Notes under the pieces: generated by a model
What the model was told of the DNA's origin: nothing
Seen by the model: the letters and a program-made list of their open reading frames with translations, nothing else
The model's database searches: none
Translations under genes and position numbers: made by a program
Shown: piece by piece, positions 18,113-28,000 of the stretch
Position numbering within the stretch: position 1 is the stretch's first letter
Layout: the number at the start of each line of letters is the position of its first letter
Assembly: GCA_023265515.1 (NCBI GenBank)
Contig: JAHFSZ010000004.1
Span: 14,704 to 58,998, forward strand
Origin: Verrucomicrobiota bacterium
Lineage (GTDB): Bacteria; Verrucomicrobiota; Verrucomicrobiia; JABWAM01; JAHFSZ01
DNA length: 44,295 nucleotides
Reading direction: 5' to 3'

Positions 18113-18967
18113 TCAGGCGCGAACGACGCGGGTGCGGTAGAGCCCGAGAATGTCGTAATGCTCGGTTTTCCGCCCAAGCTGAATGAGCATCTTGCGAAAC
18201 CTCGGATCGCGCGGACTGGATTCCAGGTCCACCCAGAAGAGGTATTCGTCCGGGTTGACGATTCCGGTGCGCTTGGCCAGCGGCCTGGACATGATCCTCG
18301 TCATGTTCAGCCGGGCCCGCGCGAATACCTGAAGCGCCCCGACCAGCGCCCCAGGCCGATTTGGAAGACTAAAACAAAGGGCGACCTGATTCGCCCTCGG
18401 TTCGTCAAGCGTGTCGGGAGCGAGCAGATAGAAACGTGTCTGGTACTTTTTGGGATCGCTGAGCTTCCGTTTGAGAACTTTGAGGTGGTAAATGGGCGCG
18501 GCCTTGGCGCTGGCAATGGCGGCGCTTGCCTTACGCTGGCTCGCCAGGTAGGCGCCTTCGGTTGTGCTGACCGTCTCGATCCGCTCGGCATCCGGCAGAT
18601 GCCGGTCGAGCCATTTCTCCAGATACGCCAGCGGGAATGGGTGGGAATAGATGGTTTTGATCCGGCTTACCGGCGAGTTGCCGAGCAATGAGAGTTGGAT
18701 CGGCACATGCCATTGTTCCTGGATCCGGAAGCCGCTGGATACGAAACCGCGGCTGACGATGGCGTCGATCGACTCGGGGATCATTCCGCTGATGCTGTTT
18801 TCAATCGGAACCACCCCGCGGTTGGCCGCGCCGCTGAGCAGGGCGCCAACCACCTGCTGCGAAGTCGGGCAAGCGATATAAGACGCATTCTCCCCGAGTT
18901 GCTTGAGAGCAACCTGGTGCGAGTAACTTCCCGGGCGGCCGAAGAAGGCGACCCGAATCGGTCTCAT
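18113..18967 (-). CDS. pheA: Prephenate dehydratase with ACT domain
   Basis: Converts prephenate to phenylpyruvate in phenylalanine synthesis. The 284 residues comprise the catalytic domain (about 1-185) and an ACT regulatory domain (about 195-275). RVAFFGRPGSYSHQ starts the first lobe, PIENSISGMIPESID matches the family active-site segment, and the TRF triplet typical of the active site is in YQTRFYLL. No chorismate mutase domain is fused. In the ACT domain GALVGAL is present, but the usual ESRP motif reads MSRP, so feedback binding of phenylalanine may be altered. The ATG at 18967 gives the usual N-terminus but has no clear ribosome site; an ATG at 19006 would add 13 residues. It lies 100 nt downstream of the giant two-gene unit. 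Confidence 0.93.
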   Translation of the reverse strand: MRPIRVAFFGRPGSYSHQVALKQLGENASYIACPTSQQVVGALLSGAANRGVVPIENSISGMIPESIDAIVSRGFVSSGFRIQEQWHVPIQLSLLGNSPVSRIKTIYSHPFPLAYLEKWLDRHLPDAERIETVSTTEGAYLASQRKASAAIASAKAAPIYHLKVLKRKLSDPKKYQTRFYLLAPDTLDEPRANQVALCFSLPNRPGALVGALQVFARARLNMTRIMSRPLAKRTGIVNPDEYLFWVDLESSPRDPRFRKMLIQLGRKTEHYDILGLYRTRVVRA

Positions 18968-19067
18968 GGAGCACCGAAGCGTCCGAGCATCAGAGCGCGG
19001 GGTCATTGCGCAAACCTATCGCGTGATGAGTGACGCGTGAAGCGAAAAACACTCTGGAACCAGGTGC

Positions 19068-22025
19068 TCATTCTGGAGATGTCGCGATGGTCATGCCTTC
19101 TGCTGATTCCATTTTGACCGGCTTGCTCACCTTCCAAATATCGCCGATCGCAAACAGCCCGTAGATCGTCCCAAGAAACAATCCCAGAATGAGTAAAATG
19201 GCTTCTGAAACAACGATCAGCGTGAACGGGAGCACGAACCAATGGCTGGTGCCGAGCAGCGGCGCCAGCGGACCCACCGCCCAGTCGCCGCCAAAGAGAG
19301 CGGAAGCTTGTGCGAGTGGCGTGTACGAAACCCTTTCAAGAAAGGACCCCACCCATGGTTGCATGCCTGGAAGGTGCAGGAGGAGACCAAGACCAAGCGT
19401 TAACGCTCCAAGCATCCAATTCAGAATGGCGGCGATCCTCATTTTTAATCTCACACTTAACAGAAATGAAGTAAATGGAGCCGCAATCAACCCCAGCAGT
19501 ATGGGAGATGCCAGAACCACCCAGTGAAGTGGAATCCAATCGTAAAGACGAAATCGGTGCGTGAAAGCGGCCACAAACCCAAGGATGAGAGGCGGATACA
19601 AGAAGCCGATCCACTTGGACAAGATTTCCAGCCTGGCCCATTTTTTCCATAATTGCTTGGAAAAAATGGAGAAACTGCTTTCACCGCTCACGCCGGCTTG
19701 ATCACCCTCCAGGATATAGTTGTCCATCTTCTCCTTAAAGCGTCGATAATCATCGGAAAAGATGGCCGTTGGACCGATGGCAATACCGATCATGGCGCCC
19801 GCAATCCACAGATGCGCGGTACTCATTCCGATCAAGCCTCCCAAAATGTAAATGATGACAAACGCGATGCCGAGAGTGAACACAGGCCTGTAGAACCATA
19901 GATGCTCCCAGATCTGCGGTGTCTTGATCTCAATCGGATTGATCAACCAGGAGCCGCCTCTTGCATACTGCAGAAACCGGCGTAAATCCATAAAAACGCT
20001 TTTCAGGACGACTCTTGGCTTCATGAGTATTTGTGGATAGGTCGCTCCATTGAAGGATCCAAGCACTCCGGTTGCATGCATGACTTCGACCAACAATGTT
20101 TGAATGAGGGCGACGGGCGCCCACAAAATGCCGGTGATGAGATTCGCTGGCAATTTGTAACCGAAGAAAACGGGATGCTCGATGCGTTCGAGCAATGGCA
20201 CCGTAAACTTTTGCTGAATCACCAATAAGATGATCACCATGGTACACCACCACGCCCCTTCCGGTATGAGGACTTCCAGCTTTCCGAAGAGCAGGGATTT
20301 ATAGAGAAACCCTCCGATGAGGATCCACAAGAGGAGGATATCGCCAAACAACCTGCGATTCACGAGGTCATTTAATAAAGCCCCCCTCGCGCCTCTTGCA
20401 ACGGATCTTCCGATGAATCTTAACCACAATTGAGGGACATCAAATGACGGAATCCATTTCGCCGACCACCGCCAAAAATCCACGATCACACCGACCGGTC
20501 GATCGTCCAGGATGATGGGTTCATGCTTGAGGCGTTCCGCCAAGGCCACGCCTCGGGTAACCAGAGGGGGATGCTCGTTGCCGGCAAGTTGTCTGAGGAG
20601 TGTGTCCTTAAAGGTATCAAATGCGCGACGATGGAGCGGCCCTCCCCTCCAAAGCCATGGGAATTTCCACTTCATCCCCTTCTTGGCCCACGACCAGAGT
20701 GAGTTTGCATCCTCGGACATATGGCTGATCAGCTCATCCTCGCTGTTGAATCCCCCCATGATGAGCCTTGAGAACAAATCATCGACCGACTGCTGGTCCT
20801 GGATGACAGCTGGTCTCGACGTCAGTTTCATCAACCAGTGCAACAGAACCCCTGAATACAGGTAGATTTTTGTGAAATAGCAGCCAAACGGAAATCCTGG
20901 TCGCGGTGAAAAGAGTTGATCGAAGTCAGTTGTGCGAGATCCATACTTACCAAATGCCCTGATGCCACCGCATACTTGCGCCAATCCTCGTTGCGTGAAC
21001 CACATATAATGATGTGACCATTGCTCCTGAAAACCCAGTAATGAAGGAGCATAGAGTCCTTCGAACGGCATGTAATAATCCGTTCTGCCCTGGAAGATGG
21101 AAAACTCCTGATGCTCATGGATCAGGTTTAAAAGGTAGAGCCCGCCGCCAGGCGCCAGGAAATTGGTGTCGTCCATGCTGATCCAGAGTTTGACCCTTGG
21201 ATTTCCCGGACTGAAGGGTCTGATTTTTCCCAAATTCGGGCTTTCTTTTGCCTGCTCCCAATCGAGCACACCTTCTTTTGTGATCACCCCGGCGAAGAAA
21301 GGCTGCATCATAAACATCGGCACCAACAGAAATTCGTCCGCCTGTTGGGTCGCATGGGCCAAATGTGGCAAGCCAGTGCGATAGAAGTATTTTCCTATTT
21401 GAAAGCGTGCGGGTTCCATCGCATCCGAGGAATATTTACCCGCGAGGAGTCCTTCGCGATATTCGATCTGGCCCCACCATTTATCCGGAGTGCCGTCCTC
21501 TCCCCAGATGGCGTAACGAAGCATGGAGGCCCCCAGTTTTGGCTTTCGCCCTCCCGGCAACAGCCATATTTGGAACCGGGATTCTCCAGAACGAGCGATC
21601 CCCTTCCCGTCAGTCCATGTGAATTCCTTCCAATACGGCTCGGCGGCTTTCTGAATGACCGAGAAGAACTCCGACCCGGTTAAACCCGCTATCTTGTAGT
21701 GAGGGTCATCAGGATGGTCCACCATGTGTGGCAGTTGCTGGTGGTTTAATTGAAGGATGGCCACCAATTGTTCATCATTATTCCCCCTTAACGAATAGGC
21801 CATTCTCAGTAAGATCTCGCGAACATTGGCCTCAAGTTCCGCCTTGTTCGTTCCAGTCGGAAGCCATGGGCGCAACTCCACAGCGATTTCCTCCTCTCCC
21901 AAAGGCAGGGTGTGAATGGGATTTGCGGCTACCGGCTGAGTTGGATCGATATCGAACGCCACCCTGGCAGGTCCCGCCAACCTGAAATGCCTTTGATGCA
22001 ACCTCTTCAGCTCAGTTAAATGCAA
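19068..22025 (-). CDS. Large polytopic membrane protein, faintly OpgH/GT2 glucan-synthase-like
   Basis: A 985-residue protein I do not firmly recognise. Residues 1-545 are soluble; 550-962 contain roughly nine membrane helices (about 560-580, 590-604, 624-650, 713-735, 738-756, 805-822, 833-858, 864-885, 928-962). Two features recall GT2 glucan synthases such as OpgH/MdoH. One is LWISMDDTNFL (Asp285-Asp286), followed by an acidic/aromatic stretch with EFSIFQGRTDYY and QVCGGIRAFGKYG, in the order expected for the donor-binding DxD region. The other is WVVLASPILLGLIAAPFTSF (836-855), close in pattern to the terminal helices of OpgH. A canonical QxxRW was not found, so activity is uncertain. The apparent start is a TTG two nt after the giant gene's stop, with AGAGGAG ten nt upstream; a repeat at this junction suggests the original start was elsewhere. 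It shares the transcript and low GC of the upstream giant gene. Confidence 0.6.
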   Translation of the reverse strand: MHLTELKRLHQRHFRLAGPARVAFDIDPTQPVAANPIHTLPLGEEEIAVELRPWLPTGTNKAELEANVREILLRMAYSLRGNNDEQLVAILQLNHQQLPHMVDHPDDPHYKIAGLTGSEFFSVIQKAAEPYWKEFTWTDGKGIARSGESRFQIWLLPGGRKPKLGASMLRYAIWGEDGTPDKWWGQIEYREGLLAGKYSSDAMEPARFQIGKYFYRTGLPHLAHATQQADEFLLVPMFMMQPFFAGVITKEGVLDWEQAKESPNLGKIRPFSPGNPRVKLWISMDDTNFLAPGGGLYLLNLIHEHQEFSIFQGRTDYYMPFEGLYAPSLLGFQEQWSHHYMWFTQRGLAQVCGGIRAFGKYGSRTTDFDQLFSPRPGFPFGCYFTKIYLYSGVLLHWLMKLTSRPAVIQDQQSVDDLFSRLIMGGFNSEDELISHMSEDANSLWSWAKKGMKWKFPWLWRGGPLHRRAFDTFKDTLLRQLAGNEHPPLVTRGVALAERLKHEPIILDDRPVGVIVDFWRWSAKWIPSFDVPQLWLRFIGRSVARGARGALLNDLVNRRLFGDILLLWILIGGFLYKSLLFGKLEVLIPEGAWWCTMVIILLVIQQKFTVPLLERIEHPVFFGYKLPANLITGILWAPVALIQTLLVEVMHATGVLGSFNGATYPQILMKPRVVLKSVFMDLRRFLQYARGGSWLINPIEIKTPQIWEHLWFYRPVFTLGIAFVIIYILGGLIGMSTAHLWIAGAMIGIAIGPTAIFSDDYRRFKEKMDNYILEGDQAGVSGESSFSIFSKQLWKKWARLEILSKWIGFLYPPLILGFVAAFTHRFRLYDWIPLHWVVLASPILLGLIAAPFTSFLLSVRLKMRIAAILNWMLGALTLGLGLLLHLPGMQPWVGSFLERVSYTPLAQASALFGGDWAVGPLAPLLGTSHWFVLPFTLIVVSEAILLILGLFLGTIYGLFAIGDIWKVSKPVKMESAEGMTIATSPE

Positions 22026-22075
22026 TTTTAGCAGGCTCCTCTAACCTGAAATGTCTTTGATGCAACCCTTTCAAC
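21967..22075. repeat. 45-bp imperfect direct repeat spanning the junction of the two giant-locus genes
   Basis: Segments 21967-22011 and 22031-22075 agree at 37 of 45 positions with an offset of 64 bp. In the reading frame of the 985-residue protein both copies encode the same motif: LKRLHQRHFRLAGPARVAFD in the downstream copy and LKGLHQRHFRLEEPAKIAFN, followed by a stop, in the upstream copy. In the upstream copy the giant gene is read in another frame and ends there. Confidence 0.8.
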
Positions 22076-25000
22076 GGATTTGTGATGCCTGATAATGGCA
22101 TAGGGTGATTTTGTGAACCGGTGAAAAGTCTTGGAGCAGATAAGGATCAACAGGCCATGGAGGATGATCACAGCGATGAATACCCAATGATGAAGCACAT
22201 GGTTGAGAAGATGGTTGAGCGGTGTGCTGCCCGCCCAATAATAGATCATGCCAAGAATCCAGATGACGGCGGTTAAAATTGCTCTTGGATATACAATGAT
22301 TTGAAGGATGGTCAGCGCCGGAAAAACTCGAAGCAGGTAAGCCAATGGCAATAGAAAGAGAACCGCGGACCAGGTGGAGAAGGCTTCGGGATTTGGATTA
22401 AAGACCACTAAACCCCATAGCGCCAAGAAGGTTGTCCAAAATATTATTAAAAAGTTGAAGAGTAAGATGTTGAATCTAAACGTAATGTTCGGCGACCACT
22501 CCTGCAATCGGCTTACCAGACCACGCATGGGCTCGTTCAATCGACCAAAAGCAACCACCCGGATGATCGAACCTCCAATGGCGATGATGAAGGCCGCCAA
22601 ACTGATATGCTCGATGGGTTCATGATTTTCACCCAACAACCATTTCGCCCAAAATGGCCTGTCGTTGGCTTTGACCAGCTCCATGATTCTGGGCAACTCG
22701 ATTTGTCTGGCTGATTCGTTTAAGTTGCGCTGGGTCTTCCAATCCAGCCTTGCCATTTCTTTGTTGGCGGCATTTGGAAAAAGCAGGTTTAACAGATGCA
22801 ATTTTTTCATCGGGTTGGATTGCCTCTCGTCAATGTGGATGAGCAATTCAACCTCCGACAGAGGCTCGATTCGTGTTCCGGCTAATTCATCGAAGATCTC
22901 TGCGTTATTCAATTTATGGACGGCATAGTCGATGAGTTCCTGCCTTCTGCCTATATTCTCCGTCAGTCGTCTGAGATCCAATACGTCCAATTGTTGATCG
23001 ACCAGCTTACGGGATATATTTTCGAGTATCTCATTTTTTCGGGCAGGATTTTGTGCCAACTGAATTTGTAATGAGCGCGCAGTCGTCGGCTCGGTTGTCA
23101 GTTGATGAATGGAAGGGGGCAGATCCGAATGTTTGATGTCTTGCGCTGGGGTAAAGAGAAACGGCAGTTCATCTTCTATTTGCGTGATTAACGCGTGTTG
23201 TTCATAATCCCGCTTCGGCGGGTAATACACGCGGGCGACACCCAGCTTTAAGGCCGTGTCAGCATAGAAAAGGTAGGCCTCGTCCGGCAGATCGAGCTTA
23301 AGTTCACGGCATAAGGTTCGCAGACGCGCGGCGACCACCAGCCAGTTCTCCAGTGCTTGTTTGGAGACTCGGCTGTAGAACGCTGAGGCCCCGGTTCGCA
23401 GCGCTTCGTTCCATATTTCCCCTTTCGCGCCCTGCATGAACGAATATTTTTTGAACAGATTAAATGCGCAATCTGCCAAATCGATTTGTTTGATGGTCGT
23501 TTCGGTCCTCTCGGGCAATCCTTCATCCACCGACCTGATCGTCGTCAATCCGTGTTCCACTTTTGACTTCAGTCCTTCTGCCACCCTCTCTTGATCCGAT
23601 GGATCAACGATTCCCCAAGCATTAAACACCTCGTCCGTTAATGACCCTATGATTGCCTCTTTATCCCTGCTGTCGATGTTGCCCAGTGATTCTTTTGGCA
23701 ACTTGCTGCTTACGATTTGCGGCAATTTTATAAACCGCAAATAGGCCTCTTGTCGTGTGTAGCCCATCTCTTCGGCCTTTTGGGTATAAAAGCCGATTTT
23801 ACCCGTCGTAAGACTTTCGTGCGAGTAGCGGGACATGAAATCCTTTAACGCGACTCTGAATCGAGGATCCTTGTATTTGTCCTTCTCCCCGATCCTTCTT
23901 GCCTCCCGCTCCTCAAGTATTTTTGCCATGACTGGTTTAACGACTTCTTCTTCGGCAAGCATTTTGCGATGAAATGCAGCGCTTTCCTCTTTCCGCTCTC
24001 TCAAGTTGACCAGGCTTTCAATGACGGAGTGGCTGATTAAATCCCTTAATTTCAGCCAGTAAGGTTGAGCCATCCCCTCGAGGTGTTTGTTGTCCGGATG
24101 ATTTCGGTATAAAGCGGGGACGACGATATCAAGGAATACCTCTCTCGTATCCAGCATGCAGGACACAAAATCCTGCTGTACGCCCTCGATTTCAGATTCA
24201 GTCCTGCCGGCGCTTTTCATCTCGTTCCTGATGATTTCCCATTGCGTCAGCCACCAATTTTCCTCCTCCTTTGCCATCGGAACTCCCACAGCAACATAAT
24301 AGGCCAGCCATAATAATCTTATGTTGTTGTTGGGTCCTAAATCCCTGTAACTTGGATCCAGTTTAAAGATGCTGGCGATTCGTTTACCCAGCGCATATCT
24401 CTGCGATCGATGAAGGCTCAATCTTCCCTGCCGAAAGGTTTCGATGCTTGAATTGAGAACCAAGAATGGCAGTATAAATTTTCCTTCTGAATTGATCCAC
24501 ATGAGCGCCTGGGTGTACGCCGCATCAAGCACCCAGTTTTGAATGTATTCAAAACCGGCTCTTTCCGACTTATCAATGATTCCCAGTTCCTGTAATCGAT
24601 AGATTCTCGTCGCGAGGCCCAGCCTTTGATTATCAGTAATAAGATTAAACTGTTGCTCGAACTCCCCGCCCGTTACTCCCTGGTTGCCATGTTGCATCAT
24701 TTGAATTTCATAGCTTGTGATAAAGGGCAGAGACAACAACTTGGCGCCCAGGATTCCATCGTATTTCAATATGGCGGCCACCTCATCCCTTGTTCTTGCT
24801 CCTCTTCGTATCTGCTCCAGGTATGAGCCCAATACCTGCGACGGGAGTCCGCTTACCATCGGATCCTTCTTGTGGTGGTAGATGTAGATGGACTGCAGAA
24901 ATAATTCATTTGCTGTTTCATTTAAGAGGTCTTCCCTTGTCAGGTTTCTCAAGGAAATGTATCTTGAGACCATTGCCACCGCATCCTGAACACTGACATC

Positions 25001-28000
25001 GATATCGATAAGTCCGGCTGAATAGTGTTTGTCGGTTCCGGTTAGAAGACCCAACATGCCATTGAGATCCCTCATGCTCATCCACCACGGGCGGGTTTGC
25101 GGCTTTGCTTTGATCGCTTCGAGTTCTTGCTGCACTTTTTCGCCGATGATTTTATAGCGATTTTTTGCCGCAGCTAAATCCGCGATGAACTCCTCGATAG
25201 CCTTCGTTCTGGAAAGTCCCGGCTTGCTTTGATATCTCTCGCCGGGCATCTTCCCATCGATCAGCCTGCAAATGTAGAAATCTGTTCCAGACTCGAGGCT
25301 GATTCCTTCTCTTTGGGCGAATGTTTGAATGGCAATCAAGTCTTGCAAGGTTTGCAGAAGCGCCTCCGGAGGCTCCCGTTTATAATCGCGCAGCCTCATC
25401 AAGGCCTGCGTGATCCCGCCGATCTTCCCCCAGTACATGCTCTGCTCGGCCACGCTTTGCAGCTTCTCCGGCATGGGCGTTCCCAGTAAGTTGTAATATT
25501 GGGCGATCTCTCTTTTGCCGTGATCAATCATCCAGATCAGGTTCGACAAATAGGATTGAAGTTCCCTTGGCTTGAATACGCCCCGGTTGTCGGTGATTGA
25601 ATCCAGGACATTGACGATGAGTAATCCCTGCACTTCCGGGTAGAACCACCCAATACCCTCCGATATGCCTAATTGCCGGTTCACCAACTTTTTGGTTTCT
25701 GGCATTTGCTTCACTTCGATGAGGTAGCCAATGAGCTCTCTGAATGAACTCGCGGCTTGCCCAAGCTGTTCTTCGGTCGCCTGCTCGAAATCCTTGCCTT
25801 TGGTTGCATCACGAACGAATCGATTCACCCAATAAATTGCAGAGCCCGTGGCAACTTGCTTACGCAACTTGTTTTGCTCTTCCAATATCTGGACTCCAAG
25901 CCACTTTTTTTCGAGGTAATCTGTCGCGGCGTTGTAATATTCGATGAGCAATTTCAATCTCTCTGCTTCGGGGCGGTTGACGAGTTGAGGGAGCGTGATT
26001 TCGCCGTAATATTTGTTAAGTTCAGCGGCGAATATATTGACCGTTTTTGAATAGGCTTCGATGAGCTGTGGTTTGTCCTCCCATCCTCTCGCCATCACGG
26101 AAGATGAAATAAAATGAAGTATGCCCATGCTCCGTATATCATCAAATGAACGAATAGCCTCCTCTGGATACAAGACTTTGGCTGCGCTCACCATTTTTTG
26201 CCTTAAGCGTGCGATTGCAATCGGATCGATTTTTGAGAGCATGGTTGACTCGACTCTCCGCGCCAATTGAGTCTGCCACTCGATGAAGTCCGCCAGTTTA
26301 TCGGTTGTTTTGGCGGGCTGATTCGGCAATCTTTCGAGAAGTCTCTGCGCATCCTGATGGATGAGGCGTGTCATCCGGTTGAATCTTTCCTGCTCGATGT
26401 CGGCCACGCCATGCTTCGCAAGCATTTCCGTCGATAATATTCCACCCGGCTGTTCGTAGATTTGAGATAAACGGGCGTAATATAAACTGAGTCCCAATTT
26501 CTTAAGAAGATTTTCGTCCACCGTGACGGCGACATCTGAATCCGACATGATATCGAAGTAATCGGGAAACAGGTCCTTAAATGCCGGCTCTACAAAAAAT
26601 TGCATGAAGAACGGCATTTGATCAGATCGATGCAATGGCGATAGTGTTTCGAACACGATTGGACCATAGCGCCTCACCCTTTTGAACGTGTCTTCATCGA
26701 ATTGATATCTCTTCAGGAGTTCGTCCAGAAGAACGCACCAATCGGCATGGTTCAGCAGGTGCTGGTCGGTCGCCCGTATGTGACAACTGCTCAATAATTC
26801 AGTAACATCGGTTTCGAAATCAGGCGGATAGCGTTGCGAGTGGTGAATGGGCCTGACTTCTCTCCATCCGCCCAAAGGCACAAAGCTGCCCAACTTAAAA
26901 CCGGTGGCAAATGGCACCGCGTCCACGCCGTCGTTGGCATCGACAGGCTGTGGCGCCTGTTGATGAGACGTCACTTGGGTTGGCGGCGCTTTGACATCGG
27001 AGATGATGGTCCGGATCCTCTCCCATAGGTGGTTCGTATCAACGATATAAAGGTCCGGCTCAGTCAGCTGGTCGAAGGGTGACTTGTTTGTGTTCGAAAC
27101 GACCTGGCCATATTCCTTGATCAATATCGCCTCATCAAAGAACCTTGAATATTGCTGAACATAATCGTTGTAGGCCGATTCCATTTCCCGCACGGATAGC
27201 ATGACATCAAACGCTTTGACTGAGCCTTTGAAATAGGCCGACATGTTGTCGACAACCAGATTTTCACCCCGCCTTACCCGGGTTAACGAATGGTTTAATC
27301 TTTCCGCTGTTTCCGGTAATTCTTGAATTGCCAATTTTAGATGGGCGGTAAGATCAACGAGATTTCGCTGATGTTGCGCCTTTGCTTTTCCCTCTTCCTT
27401 TTTGGCGATGTCCAATGATGCCGCCTGTTTGCCGCCATCAAAGAGGGTCCATCTCGCTTCAATTCCTGCAAAGATGCGCTCCCCAATCAAGGCCGTTGCC
27501 GTCAGCTTTGGAAGATAGGTATTGATCGCGTTTCTTTGCACGTCGAGCTTTGCTATTCTCACATGCAATGCGCTCGATCTTAAGGTCGGATTTTTTTCCA
27601 CTATTTCATCAATAAGACCTGTAATATCGTTGATTGACGAACCTGGAACATCAAAGTGAGTGATCGATTTTCCCGAACCATCCTTGAGTGTTACAAAGCC
27701 CGTGGTTTGTAACAATTTAAACAGCTCTATTCTTGTCTTGTTCAAATCATCCTCTGCGATGACTTGCAATCTCCTGCATCTGTTCATTTCGGAACCGACA
27801 TCCATGGTCTCAATGCTTTTCTCGGGTGAATATTTATCGATCGTTTTCGCGATTTCCAATAGACGTTGTAATAGGGTGTGTCCGTTTGTTTTAACAAGTT
27901 CGAGGTGGGCTTCCTGAGCCGCGAGTTTCGCGTAGAGTTGTTTGAAGGCGATGGTTGCCTCTAAGACGGCCTTCTCGACCAAGGCCTGGTTTTGATCAAC

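Noticed and set aside
19068-22025. The 985-residue gene as a pseudogene broken by the junction duplication
   Set aside because: The frame stays open for 985 codons with coherent membrane helices, and a usable ribosome site precedes the TTG; decay is not evident beyond the start.
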